Below are positions 21,950-34,465 of a stretch of DNA of 64,000 bases, piece after piece. Origin of the DNA: Struthio camelus (Eukaryota > Chordata > Aves > Struthioniformes > Struthionidae). The stretch spans positions 22,200,501 through 22,264,500 of the forward strand of contig NC_090954.1 in assembly GCF_040807025.1 (NCBI RefSeq), written 5' to 3'. How positions within the stretch are numbered: the first letter of the stretch is position 1; every line of letters begins with the position of its first letter. Both the position numbers and the translations under genes were made by a program. The notes below the pieces were generated by a model, which was not told the DNA's origin, made no database searches, and was given only the letters and a program-made list of their open reading frames with translations.

Positions 21950-24556
21950 CTACGCTAACCTTTTGTCGTTCATTGCCTTAGCCTTTGTAATTGATCGTTC
22001 CTTTCATGAGCAGTCTTTCTCCCTTATCTCCAAACACTCCACACACACCTCTCCGCCTTTCACTTCTGTTTTCAGCACACAGCAGAGGCTGCTGTGAATC
22101 ACATTTCGGCTCTCCCCTGAAGCGCGCTCCAGTCAGCGCAGCCACCGCAATGAGCGAGAGCCGCTCGCGGGGAAACTACGCGGGGCCAGCGCCGCACGTC
22201 GCCTCACCGAAGGTACTGGGGGCGACGGGGGGTAGGGTACGGGCGAATCCATCGGGGTAGGACAGAAAACGGACAGATGCCGACTGAAAGCAAGTCAGTT
22301 CGAGAGGTTACGCTCAAACAGTAAACACACACACAGTGAACCAGCTGCTAGAGGGTCGCTTAGAAGGAATAACAAACAAATTGAACATGCACATAGAAGG
22401 AAGCTTCTGTGCGAAAAGTGGTTAATAATGTGTGCTGCTCACGAAACTAATCACGAGACAGTGAGAAACAGTCTTCCCGCAGTTAAAACGAGAAGGCAGG
22501 AAAAACCATTAAATTAGAGAAACTAACAGCACCTTTAATTGAAAATGACGTTAAAAGTGAGTGAGCGGCGGGGAGGGGAGGAGATAGCCATGCGCCTTGC
22601 AAATTACGAGGCAAATAAAAACCTGCATGAAAGAAACAGATGTGTCCTAAGTGAGCTGAACGGAACGCTGGGTAAACTCCAAAGAAGGGGCTCCATTAGT
22701 GCAGGCTGGGCATACCTTTCCAGCAAGCAAATTTCAGTGCTGGATTATTTGTTTCCAAAAGTCAGCCTTGCAATTCATGATCTAAGTGATCTGCTAAAGC
22801 CTTTTCTTTCCATAAAAAGGAAGAAGAAGCATACTTGAGGAAGTCTCGACCGAAACGGAACCTCTCCTCACGTAAAGCAGGAAGCTGATTTGAGTGTTCT
22901 GAAGAAGAGATGGAGCCAACGGATGACAAACACTGATGGAGGGCTGCTGAGCAGTTTTCTAAGAAAAATGTAGGACGAGAAGAAGGAAATCGAAATGCTT
23001 CTGAGTGGACTCGTAGTATCATCAGAAACTGAGGGAGACGTTCCAGCATGCCTAACTATGATAACTCTTAACGAGACAATGTCGGGGTTTCTGGTCTTCT
23101 GTGGCTAGGACAGAAGTAATGCACTCCACCTCTATCGCTGTTAATAAGTACACGTTGCTAAACGTTGCTTTTCCGAGTATGTAACGTTCTTGTATCATAT
23201 CTGCATGTCGGAGAAGGAGAAGACACAACCCCTTTCCTAGCAGCAGACTTCCGTGTTTGAAGGTACCAGAGAGAGAAAAACAAGAAATCCAAAGCGATCC
23301 AACCCAAAGATGTCTCCGTCTCCAAACAACAGAAAATCTATTCCTCTTGGTAAAGATGGAAATACCATCTGCCCTAATAGGAAGCCACAATTAACAATTC
23401 ACTCGCATACACGTGACGGCCTGCCGACTAGCCAGAATCCTGGCTTCTCACCCTTGATAGATATGTGTACACACACATCACACGGGCAGACACGTTTAAA
23501 GACACCTGCCTATTTCTCCTCTTTCTGTTCTTGCGTAGAACTTCCAAAAAACAATAAGACTCCAGGAGGGAGAATTTTCAGTACCCCTGCAAGCTACTCC
23601 AGTATTAGCCAGCCAAAACGCAATAGCACACATATTGCTCGCTTAGCCACTGCCTTTCAGCAAAAAAAAAAAAAATAAAATAAAATAAAAAACAAAAACA
23701 AAAAGAAAAAACGTTCTGGTCTCATAGATTAGACAGACTCAGACATGGTCAAAGTACCGTTACTTTTGCCACAACACCACACCATCCCTAGCAATTCAAT
23801 TTATGACCTCGGCTCTACATCAACGCCCCCCTTCACCTTCGCCTGCATATTAAAGACACAGTGACGACCAGGAAAAGAGACGGAGCCCTACCACCACCGA
23901 TGGAAAAGGCCATAAAGAACGCAGAGAAATCACGGCCCTACAGAAGAACCGGCTCCCCTGACTCCAACCCTTCTGCAGCACCAACAACTGGGACGGTAGG
24001 CGGCGACGCCCGTGTCTTTCTTTAGGGGGGAAGTTAGGCCCTGGCCGCGCCCGGAGGCTCTCTTTTGTCGACCCATTCACAGGCACACGCTCACATTTCA
24101 CCTGGAGATACAGCACCGAAACAACGTACAACATTTGTTTCGTGTTCAACACTATCAAGCAAGTCGTCTCCCTGGGGAAAAGGAGATCGGGGAAAACAAA
24201 AACCCTTCAACACAAAACCCTTCGATCACATTTCCCCCCTACCCAAGTGCAGAATCAGTACACTTCATTGTACACAACGAGGAGCCACGTTCGCTGTTAC
24301 TCACGTATGCGATTGTCTACGGAACAAACGTGACGGCCGGAACCTTTCAACTGAGCCTGAACGTGTAATTCCTGATGACCCCAGGGGCACCTTGGTTCAC
24401 TTCCTGCTTTTAAGCGAAGCGGGGAAAATACTGTCTCCTCCTTTCATGACAAAGGGATCATCCTGTCCCACTACAACGCACACATGTGGAAAGCAAACCA
24501 CAAAAATAATTGCGTCAAGTTAACAACGACCGAGACGTTGGCGACGGCTTACAGAC

Positions 24557-24610
24557 CGACAGTGCATCGGGGTGCGACGGCGGGTCTCGCGCCGCTCTCC
24601 CACTAAAATC
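24557..24610 (-). pseudogene. Relic 2, unit 2 copy
   Basis: Same PPSHPDALS plus GTCTGTAAGCC, 413 bp past the B3 donor. Confidence 0.45.
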
Positions 24611-24969
24611 CTACCACGACTTGGAGAAGGGAAAAGCACTGTTGCGTGAAGGACGAGGGCCAACAAAGCTCATGAAATGCAAGACGGTCAGGACCGAGTA
24701 TGCAAACACCACTGCCATTCAGTGTGAGAAGAGACATTCATGCTACTAACGCCTTCGACAGCCTAGAAAAAAGAAGGCGTTACACTAGTGCTTCCTCCAT
24801 TCTTTCATTCACTCCAGCGGGCGCCACTCCGTCCTATTTCATATTCAAATAAAACCCCAGGGAAGCACCCCAGGTGGCTAAGGATGAGCAAAACTGTAAA
24901 AGCACGAATATAGGTCGTAAGAAGACAAGGCAGGGGGCGAGAGGAGGACCGGGTGGTCGGCTTACAGAC

Positions 24970-27417
24970 CTGCACGGCGTCGGTGTCCGACGGCGGCTCT
25001 GCCGGGCCTCGGCTGCTGCTCGGCGTCGGCGTCCCGGGCGCGTCCCCGCTGAGAAGATCCGCGGCGGCCAGGCCGGGCAGCGGGGCCGGCAGCCAAGCGC
25101 ACTCGGCCACGGCGCGGCCCGGGGCCACGCACAGGTTGTACGAGTAGGGCAAGGTGCCCTCGCAGAAGTCGGCCGGGAAGGCCGGGCCGGCCCCGGAGAA
25201 GCGCTCGGCGCCCAGGCAGCGCAGGACGGCGGGCGGCCCGGCGCGGCGCACCCGCGCCACCACGGCCAGCGCCACGCTCAGCACCAGCAAGGCGCAGAGC
25301 AGCGCCAGCGCCAGCACCAGGGAGAACTGCAAATCCGCCGGCGACTCGCCGCCCGCCGCCCGCTCGCTCAGCGCCGGCAGCGCCTCCTGCAAGCTCTCGG
25401 CCAGCACCACGTGCAGCGTGGCCGTGGCCGACAGCGCCGGCTGCCCGTGGTCCTTCACCACCACCACCAGCCGCTGCCGCGGCGCGTCCCGCTCCGACAC
25501 GGCCCGCGCCGTGCGCACCTCGCCGCTGTGCAGCCCCAGCCGGAACAGCGCCGGCTCCGTCGCCTGCACCAGCTCGTACGACAGCCACGCGTTGCGCCCC
25601 GAGTCCGCGTCCACCGCCACCACCTTGGCCGCCAGCCACCCGGCCTCGGCCGACCGCGGCACCACCTCGAACGGGCCCGCGCCGGCGCTCGCCGCCGCCG
25701 CCGCCGGCCACAGCACCTGCGGCGCGTTGTCGTTGCGGTCCAGCACGAAGACGCGCACCGTCGCCGTCGAGCTCCGCGCCGGCGCCCCGCCGTCCTGCGC
25801 CCTCACCTCCACGGCGAACTCGCGGCACTGCTCGTAGTCGAAGGAGCGCTGCGCGTACACCGCGCCGCTCCGCGCCTCCACCGACACGTACGCCGCCGCC
25901 GCCGCCGCCTCGCCCGCGCTGCCGCCCACCAGCCAGTAGCTCACGCGCCCGTTGGCGCCCGCGTCCGCGTCCCGCGCGCGCACGCGCAGCACCGCCGCGC
26001 CCGCCGCGTTGTTCTCCGGCACGTAGGCGCTGTAGGCGCCTTCCTCGAACACCGGCGCGTTGTCGTTCACGTCCGACACCGCCAGCGCCAGCGCGGTGCG
26101 GCTGCAGAGCGCCGGGCTGCCCCCGTCGCGGGCCATCACCGTCACGTTGTGCTCGGACGCCCGCTCCCGGTCCAGCGCGCTCGCCGTCACCACCTTGTAG
26201 GAGCTGCCCGGCGACGCCACCATCGCGAACGGCGTCTCGCCCTCCAGCTCGCACCACACCTTCCCGTTCTCGCCGGAGTCCGCGTCGTGCACCTTGAGGA
26301 GCGCGACGACCGTGCCGGGCGGGGAGTCCTCGGGCACCGGGCTCGACACCGACAACGTCGTTATCTCGGGCGCGTTGTCGTTCTCGTCGGTGATCTCTAC
26401 GCGGACCTTGCAGTGACCGCTGAGCCCGCCCCCGTCCCTCGCTTCCACTCCGAAGGTGTACTCCTGCCTCTCCTCAAAATCCAGAATCCCTTCGCTCCGG
26501 ATGTCGCCGCTGTCGCTGCCGATGCTGAAGACAGCGCGGACCGCCGCCGGCACGTTGCTGAAGGAGTAGGAGACGCGGCCGTTGGAGCCCGCATCCGCGT
26601 CCGTGGCGCGGACCCGCAGCACCAGCGACCCCGCCGGCAGATTCTCCCTCACTCGCGCCTCGTACGCGCTTTTGCTGAACACGGGCGCGTTGTCATTGGC
26701 GTCGGTCACGTTCACGCGAATCTGCACCGTCCCCGACCTCGCTGGAGCCCCACCGTCCACCGCCGTCAGCACCATCTGAAAGGAGCTCTGCTTCTCACGG
26801 TCCAAAGCGGCTGCTAACACCAGTTCGGGCTGCTTCTTGCCACTGGCGCTCTCCTTCACTGCCAGCGTGAAGGACGGGGTTTCAGTCAGCTGGTAACTCA
26901 GCAGCGAGTTGCTTCCCACATCCGCATCTTGCGCCATCTCCAGCGGAAAGCGCGCACCAGGAACAGTCCATTCTGCGATCTCCAGATCGAGAGCAGCCTT
27001 GCTGAAGACCGGGGAGTTGTCATTGACGTCCTGGATGGCCACGTCGACGTGGAAAACGTTGAGCGGGTTCTGCACCACCGCCTCGAAACTGACCGAGCAG
27101 GACGCGGAGTCGCCGCACATCTCCTCGCGGTCCAGCCTCTCGCTCACGTACAGGTTCCCGTTCTCCGCGCTCACGGCGAAGTATTTCAGCCGCCTTTTAG
27201 CCGCCGAGATCAGCTGCAGCTTGCGCGCCGGCAGGTCGGCCGGGCTCAGCCCCAGGTCCCGCGCCAGCGGCCCCACCAGGGAGCCGCTGCCCGTTTCCTC
27301 GGGAATCGCGTAGCGCAGCCGCTCCGGCGCCGCCCGGCAGCACAGCGGCAGCAGCACGGCCAACAGCGCGACGTGCCTGGCTGCTGCCCGCCGCTCCGCT
27401 GCTTGCCTCGCTCCCAT
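24970..27417 (-). CDS. PCDHGB: B3: protocadherin gamma-B type variable exon, complete (816 codons)
   Basis: Intact B-type exon, four codons longer than B2 because EC1 carries the LQLISAAKRRLKYF variant shared only with B1. It combines this with the EC2 entry LEIAEWTVPG of B2 (not the GEWTVPG of B1) and with KESASGKKQPE, then returns to B1-like residues further on: HCKVRVEI in EC3 and KVHDADSGENG in EC4. It is therefore a mosaic of B1-like and B2-like segments. The last codons read SDTDAVQ (SDADAVQ in B2 and B4-B5), before the weak phase-0 donor GTCTGT. Signal peptide, membrane helix and EGTLPYSYNLCVA tail match B2. No disabling change is seen. Confidence 0.92.
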
Positions 27418-27523
27418 CCCCGCCGCTCGCCGCGCCTCGCCTCCCGTCCTCCGACGCTGCCGGGCTCTGCAGATCCCCCGCTGCTGCCTCGCAGATCAAA
27501 CGGCGGGCCGAGAGACAGGCCGC

Positions 27524-27553
27524 CTCTGCTCTGCTCTGCTCTGCTCTGCTCTG
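27524..27553. repeat. CTCTG pentamer microsatellite, B3 leader
   Basis: Six perfect CTCTG units, same position and length as at B1. Confidence 0.9.
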
Positions 27554-27642
27554 TGTCCCCGAGGCGGGCGCTGTGCGAGCCAGCAGCCGCCCCGGCTTCG
27601 GCTCCGGCTTCGGCTCCGGCTCCGGCGCTCCGGCTCTGCATC

Positions 27643-27659
27643 GGGCAACAGCGGCACCC
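27643..27659 (-). promoter_or_regulatory. CSE/CGCT-box candidate upstream of B3
   Basis: GGGTGCCGCTGTTGCCC on the minus strand, 226-242 bp before the B3 ATG. Confidence 0.55.
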
Positions 27660-30591
27660 GGAGTCCCCGCGCCGCCACTGCAGCCAGCCCGCGACCGCCC
27701 AGGGCCCCGCGGAAAGCCACGCTCTCCCCAGGGGAGCTCGTCATTCAAGAGCTGCTTCGGAGCAGCCTGGAGGCGTTACCCTGCGCCACCCCCTGCTGTC
27801 ACAGAAGGTCGCCTCGCGGAAGGAAGGAATCAGTCGCTTTGTCGCGCCTCCGCTTCGGTAAGTCAGGCCTGGGGTTTCTGTCCTTTGCACCGAAGGTGGT
27901 GGTACCGTCATAGGGATATGCAGTAGATATATTCGCTTTGGGCGGGGACAAGAAAAGCCGCCTGTCGGCAGCATAGCGAAAGCCCCTCCCTTCGACCTCA
28001 TTTATCCACCCCAACATGCATCACATGAACATGTACACGCCAGCGTCTGCCTGGAAGCGGCATTTCCTGTACGGTTCAGGCACTGCTCTTGGATTCAGGA
28101 GCAGAGCCAGGGGCTGCTTTCGCACCTCAGCCTCGAGAGGTTCGTGTTTGGAAAGCGATGCCAAACTGCAACACAGCTCCTCTGTAAGGTAACTCGCTTT
28201 CAAGGCTGAGCCCTAAACCACAGCGGGTCAGACTTCAGGCAGTAAAAGATGTCCTGAAGCGAATCACTGTCAAAGCACTTCACTTCCCCTAGTAAATGTC
28301 CGGACATAATGCCGGTGCTTCTCTAACCTGCCATGCTCTAGCGAGGTTTCTGGTACTTCAGCCATACTCGCCTGGCCTCAGAGTAGGCTGTAATCTAAAG
28401 GAAAAAATGATACTGCTTCTGCATTTAAGAGAGAGCAGAACATATTTTGCAGGAGCACAAGGGTGATTCCCCACATTTGACAAAGAGCTGCATGTTCGGA
28501 ATAGAGATGTATTTTAGAGCCAAAAGGTACAGCGCCTGGGAAACAGATCTTATTCCAGCCACAACTTGGAGCTCCCTTGGGCCAGACCGAGGATATTCCA
28601 GCAAGCACTGAACTTTTCTCTAGAAGGCCTAGGAAAGGCCTCCGGGCTCAGCAAGCATAAAATTCTTCTCCTAAATTATTACCATGCACAGGAAAAGCTG
28701 TACTATAAGCCAAAGAAAGAGCATGGGACAGATTACCAGACGTACTGTAAGCTAAAGAGCATGAGAGGAATAACAAGAGACGTTTCGCACTGCAGGCATG
28801 GCCTAAGTGCTCCTCGTCCCAATTGGACGAGGTGGAGGCATTGGACCGAGGTGGAGGCATTGGACCTGGTGGAGGAAGCAATTGCCTTCTTGACAACATC
28901 ACTACAGCATTCAGTGAGTATTCAGAGTATCAAGAAGTATCCTGACAGCACTATCAGGTTCCTGAGTACACACTGCACGCATACGTTGTTGGCCACATCA
29001 ACACTGTAAAGCCGGAGGCACGCAGACGATGCCAGCGTGACAGCATTCCCCCAGAGAGGCAAGTGTTCAGAAGACTTCAGTGACTCGGGACCTTCAGTCA
29101 CGACCCTCCCACCCCTCGGGAGAAAAGAACAAACAAACAAACAAACAAACACACACACAAAAACCCCAGAACCAGTATCTGTTGGAGGCCTGACGAAGCC
29201 AGGAGAGACGCACTGCAGCTCTCCAGGGCTTTCTCAGTGTTGGCAACCTCCGGGAACCGGGACAGCCATCACTCGAGTCCCACCCCACAAAGGCTTGAAG
29301 AGACGGAAAAAAATGCAACACGCATCTTCCATCAACACGAGGTAGATATACGTTTTTAGAGTACAGTTCTAGGCTGGGGCAGCGTTCACTGAGCTGCATT
29401 GCCTCCAACCTCAGAGGTCCAGTGAGACAGTGATACCGACTTGACACAAAAGCTTTTCGACTGCCCTAGTAACTTTGAAGGCATTCTGCCCTCTCGTAAC
29501 GACACCAAGGGCTCCACACGCCATTGGGAACCATGCGCCAGCTTGCTTTCTCACACTTCACCCATACCTTCAAGGCCTAAGGACAGGCTGCCGCCTATAA
29601 ACATACAGCCGTTGAGCTCCACTCACAAGACAGTGGAGGACCTCCGGAGGAGCGCAACGGTGATCCCCCACTTAGGTCAAGTGGTGCCTCTGTCGCATGC
29701 TCATATATTTCACAACTTGGCACTTACCAAGCAGCCGTTTCGCTCCTCCAGCCTCTTAGTCCCTCCACAGCTTGGAGCTCACTGTTGGCCCAAAGCAGGG
29801 AATGCCAGCAGGCAACCGGCAATACACAGGCACACCGAGGAATGGTCTCCCGATCGAGGCAGCAGTACCTCCCACTCGCAAAACGCACACTGCATCCTCG
29901 AGCGTCCCATTCACCCTTCTGTCACAACGCACCGATTGACACATCGCGTGAAGCATGTTCTGACACAACGAGCCCCCAGAAGCCTACGCCATCTCCCTGG
30001 TCAACGCCTTCTCTCCTGCAGCTCCTGGATTCTCTGGGGGTGCTAGACACAGCCAGGAAATTCATCGTCCCCACACAGGCTCTTCTGGCCGCCTTTCCCC
30101 ACCACCCAGGGTCAGGCTCCGAACCCACCACAAGTGTCAGGCCTTTATACAGAAGCTCACGCTGCCTACATGCTTGCCACTCCCATTGCCCGCCGACTCA
30201 TTGCACCCGTTTGAGATAACTAGCACCAAAGGAAAAGGGCGTGTCCTAAGAGGAGGGCGAGAAGAACAGCGACCAGCTGACACCCTTTCTAAGCAAATGC
30301 AAATAACAAGCCGCTCACCAAGAAAATCCACCTGAAAAACACATTTCCGTTTCCGCGAGCTCCGCACCCCCTAGAGCACTGCAAAAGCAAATCGTATCGG
30401 CAACAGGGACCTTCGAGGAGGTCGTAGCCAACCCGCAGCTATCCCTCCACCTCTGCTCGCTACTCTCCCGCTCTGTGACAGAAACGACGACGAGCAGGAA
30501 AGCAAAGGGACAAGTGCCGCCGCGCAGGGGAAAAGGCGCGAGGAGGGGCGGAAGCAAGGAGCACGTGGAAAGTCTCGTCAGAGGCACTCAC

Positions 30592-31341
30592 CGGGAGGGC
30601 GTCTCCGCTGTCGCTGTCGCTGCCGCTGCCGCTGTCGCTGTCGCTGTCGCTGCCGGCGCCGGCGCCGGCGGGCTCTTCGGGCAGCAGCGGCGCGCGTTTG
30701 TCGGGCGGCGGCGGGGCCGGCAGGGTGTTGGAGCCGCTGGCGCCCGGGCAGCGGCGCTGGCTCTTGCGCGAGTCGGCGGTGAGCGAGAGCTCGTGCGAGT
30801 AGGAGTGGAGGAAGGCGCGGACGCCGTCGATGCCCACGAAGGGCGAGGCCGGGGCGGCGCGCGAGGCCCCGCTGCCCGCGGCCAGCAGCCGCGAGCGGCG
30901 CCAGCGGCGCAGGCGCAGCGCCAGCAGCGCCAGCAGGAAGGCGAGGAAGAGGCACGCCACGGCCGCCACGGCCAGCACCAGCCAGCGCGTCAGGCTGCCG
31001 GCCGGCTCGCCCGGCGCCGCCGCGCCGCTCAGCTCCGACAGCAGCTCCGCCACGCTCTCGGCCAGCACCACGTGCAGCGTGGCCGTGGCCGACAGCGCCG
31101 GCTGCCCGTGGTCCTTCACCACCACCACCAGCCGCTGCCGCGGCGCGTCGCGCGCCACCGGCAGCCGCGCCGTGCGCACCTCGCCGCTGTGCAGCCCCAC
31201 GCGGAAGAGCCCCGGCTCCGTCGCCTTGGCCAGCTCGTACGACAGCCACGCGTTCTGCCCCGAGTCCGCGTCCACCGCCACCACCTTGGCCACCAGCGTC
31301 CCGGGCTCCGCCGACCGCGGCGCCAGCTCCACGCCCGACCA

Positions 31342-31372
<31 letters not shown>

Positions 31373-33105
31373 GCCGCCGCCGGGTACAGCACCTGCGGCG
31401 CGTTGTCGTTCTCGTCCACGATGAAGAGCCGCACCGACACGTTGCTGCTCAGCGCCGGCGCGCCCCCGTCCTCCGCCCGCACCCACAGCCCCACCTCGCG
31501 CACCTCCTCGTAGTCGAAGGAGCGCAGCGCGTACAGCGCGCCCGTCTCCGCGTGCACCGACACGTAGGACGAGAGCGGCGCGCCCCGCACCTGCCCCTCG
31601 CACAGCCGGTACCGCACGCGCCCGTTCTGCCCCCAGTCCGCGTCCGCCGCCCGCACCCTCAGCACCAGCGCGCCCTTGCCGTTGTTCTCGGGCAGCCAGG
31701 CGCTGTAGCGCGCCTCGCCGAACACCGGCGCGTTGTCGTTCACGTCCAGCACCCGCAGCGGCAGCACCGCGCTGCTCCACAGCGCCGGCGACCCGCCGTC
31801 CGTCGCCCGCACCGTCACGTTGTACTCCGACACCTCCTCCCGGTCCAGCTCCCGCGCCGTCACCACGCTGTAGTAGTCCTCAAAGGACTTCTCCAGCCGG
31901 AACGGCAGCGTGCCTGGGAGCGACAGCCGCACCTCCCCATTGGCCTCTGAATCTTCGTCCTTCACATTTAGCAAAGCGATAACAGTTCCCGGGGGGCTGT
32001 CCTCGGGCACCGAGCTCACGACGGACGTCACCACGATTTCAGGCGTGTTGTCATTGACGTCGATGACGCTCACCAGGACTTTCGCCCTGGCCGAGAGGTC
32101 CCCGCCGTCCTTCGCCTGCACCTCCAGCTCGTACAAAGCCGCTTCCTCGTAGTCCAGCTGCCCCGCCGCCGACACGTCCCCGGTGCGGGCGTCCACCTGG
32201 AAGACGCGCGACGCTCCGCCGGGCGTCCTGCGCAACGAGTAGCTCAGCTCTGCATTGCTGCCCTCGTCCGCATCCGTGGCGTTCACGGTGAGCAGCCGCG
32301 ACCCCACGGGCACGTCCTCCCGCACGCGCACCGTGTACACCGCCTGGCTGAACACCGGCGCGTTGTCGTTCGCGTCCAGCACCACCACGCGGATCCGCGC
32401 CGTGCCCGTCCGCGCCGGCTGCCCGCCGTCCTCAGCCCTCAGCACCAGCTCGTGAAACGCGCCTTCCTCCCGGTCCAGCGCCTTCGCCAGCACCAGCTCG
32501 GGCTGTTTCTCCCCATCCGGTCCCGTCTGCACGGCCAGACCGAAGTGCTCGTCGCCGCTCAGCTCGTAGCGCTGCAGGGCATTCAGCCCTGCGTCCGCGT
32601 CTTGCGCTTCTTCCAGCGAGTACCGCGTTCCCACGGCTGCTGTTTCACTGATTCGGAACTGCAGTTTATCTTGCTGGAACTTGGGAGCATTGTCATTCAG
32701 GTCGGTGATTTCTATCTGTAGTTTGAAAACCCTCATAGAGAATTCTACCAAGATTTCTAAATTTATCAGGCACTTGTCCTCAAGCCGGCCGCAAACTTGC
32801 TCTCTGTCTATCCTTTCCGCCGTCACTAAATGGCCGGTCTTGTCATGCAGAGCGAAATACTGCCGCCTACCTTTGTCGACGATGCGGGCGCCGCGGGCGC
32901 GCAGCGCCGCCGGCTCCAGCCCCAGGTCCTTGGCCACGTCGCCCACGAAAGAGCCCTTCTGCATCTCCTCGGGCACCGAGTAGCGGAGCTGCCCCCACGC
33001 CAGCTCCCACGCCGCCACCAAGGCGCACCACAGCAGCGCTCGCCCTCGCCCTCGCCCTCGCCCTCGCTCTCGCCGGCCCCAGCGCCTCCCTGGATCCGCA
33101 CGCAT
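30592..33105 (-). CDS. PCDHGA: A3: protocadherin gamma-A type variable exon, complete (838 codons)
   Basis: Intact A-type exon. EC1 has the IVDKGRR variant shared with A2, plus a private R-to-K change (HDKTGHLV instead of HDRTGHLV). EC2 entry is ISETAAVG. In EC4 a private substitution gives ALLNVKDED where the other copies have ALLKVKDED. The Ala stretch at the start of EC6 is shorter than in A1 and A2. The C-terminal tail repeat is rearranged to GSDSDSDSGSGSDSDSGD, as long as in A5 but with a different order of GS and DS units. The exon ends DALP at the GTGAGT donor, phase 0. The 3' flank carries a 2-bp deletion (gccaacccg near 30,427) shared with A5 but not with A1, A2 or A4. Confidence 0.92.
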
Positions 33106-33341
33106 CGCCGCCGCCGCCCCGCCGGCACCGAAATCCCGCCGGCTCCTCCGCGCCGCTCTCGCTCCGGCACGGCCCGCCGGCCCGCTCTCGCCCACCCCTC
33201 CGCCTCGCCGCTGCACGCCTCCGCACCGCCGGGCCGCTCGCAGCCCGCCCGCACGCCCAGCCGGCCGGCCAGCCAGCCCGGCGCCGCAGCGGGCGGGGCT
33301 CGCTCCAGCGCTCCGCTCCCTCCTCTTCTCCTCTCCTCCTT

Positions 33342-33358
33342 GGTGAGCAGCGGCGCCC
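33342..33358 (-). promoter_or_regulatory. CSE/CGCT-box candidate upstream of A3
   Basis: GGGCGCCGCTGCTCACC on the minus strand, 237-253 bp before the A3 ATG. Confidence 0.55.
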
Positions 33359-34381
33359 GCAGCCTCCGCCGAGAACTGCAGCCACAAGTCTCACCCCAGC
33401 CTCCCGCTCCTCCCGTTCCCCACGCCTATCCCGTACTGTCGGGGGCCGGCGGAAAAGTCAGGCTTCAGGATACACATTTGGCCTGTGGAGAATATGTGCT
33501 GCCTTCCTTGCTCTCAAGCTGATGTCTTCTCTGGACCGCATGACATTAACCTTTCTTTTCCTGAAGGTCACCATGCAAGAAAGGAGGCTGACTTGTGGGT
33601 GTGGAACTCCTACCGCACGGCAAAAATCAATTGCTTCCGGCGGTTTAGGTAAAGCGCAACTACATGTATATGACATACCTCTATAACTGTATGCATATAA
33701 CATGTGCTTTACGACCTTTAGATATTGAATACGCATTGCCACTAGTCCAAGAGCAGAATCTGCACGACGAATCGCAGGCCTATTTCTTACAGCGCTGCTT
33801 ACGTTATTTCCCCTCAGTTTTCCAGCGACGAATGGTCACCTGACACCGAATCGACTGTGAAACGACAGCTTCGTTTCGTAACTCGGTAGTACTACTTTTT
33901 CGATGATGCCGCCAACGCTATATACCAAGGCATCTGTGCAGACCACCTCCACTCCTCCCACCTCCTCAGCAACCCCCAGCAGCCACCCCTCTCTGGAGCA
34001 CAGCACACAGAGCAAAACGAATTACGCGATCTTTCATCAACCGACAGACCGTAATAGTCGGCTGCGTCAGTACCCATGTCCGTCCGCATGGGAACTAATA
34101 TCGGTATTACACATTTCCACCACGCCTTTCAACTGAGCAGTCTACACTGATCAGTGGAACTCTAACGGTGTTCTTGGACACCAGAACCACGAACCTCTGA
34201 AAACATTTACAGCTGTTAACCTACGGGAAATATAACGCTACTGCGTCCCTCCAGTTCATTCAGAAAAGGGGCCATTCCTTTCAAAAGCAGCAGCAACAAC
34301 AACAAAAAAGCAAAGCCGTACAACAGACAAAACGTTACAAGTGGTGTACTTAGACTTAGAGGAACACGCAGGCTTACAGAC

Positions 34382-34465
34382 CTGCATTGCACGGGCGTCA
34401 CACGAGTGCTCTCTCCCGGCAGAGGCTTCGATGGTCGAGACAAGCGTTTCAGGGGACATCTCCAC
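34382..34465 (-). pseudogene. Relic 1, unit 3 copy
   Basis: Same DARAMQ plus donor-like GTCTGTAAGCC. Confidence 0.45.

Larger units (their letters stand above)
20590..24969. other. Long spacer between A2 start and B3 donor
   Basis: Same content as the A1-B2 spacer: leader, both relics, GC-rich patch near 22,115-22,270 and an A-rich tract at about 23,662-23,711. Nothing else recognised. Confidence 0.7.
14893..27417 (-). repeat. Tandem unit 2 (A2 + B3)
   Basis: Period 12,525 bp. Shares cctcagaata (near 15,851) and accagtcgta (near 16,210) with unit 5 only, but the EC1 block of A with unit 3. Confidence 0.9.
27418..30591. other. Short spacer between B3 start and A3 donor
   Basis: As in unit 1; the microsatellite at 29,130-29,164 has a distinct CAAA/CACA structure, and a 2-bp deletion lies near 30,427. 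Nothing else recognised. Confidence 0.7.
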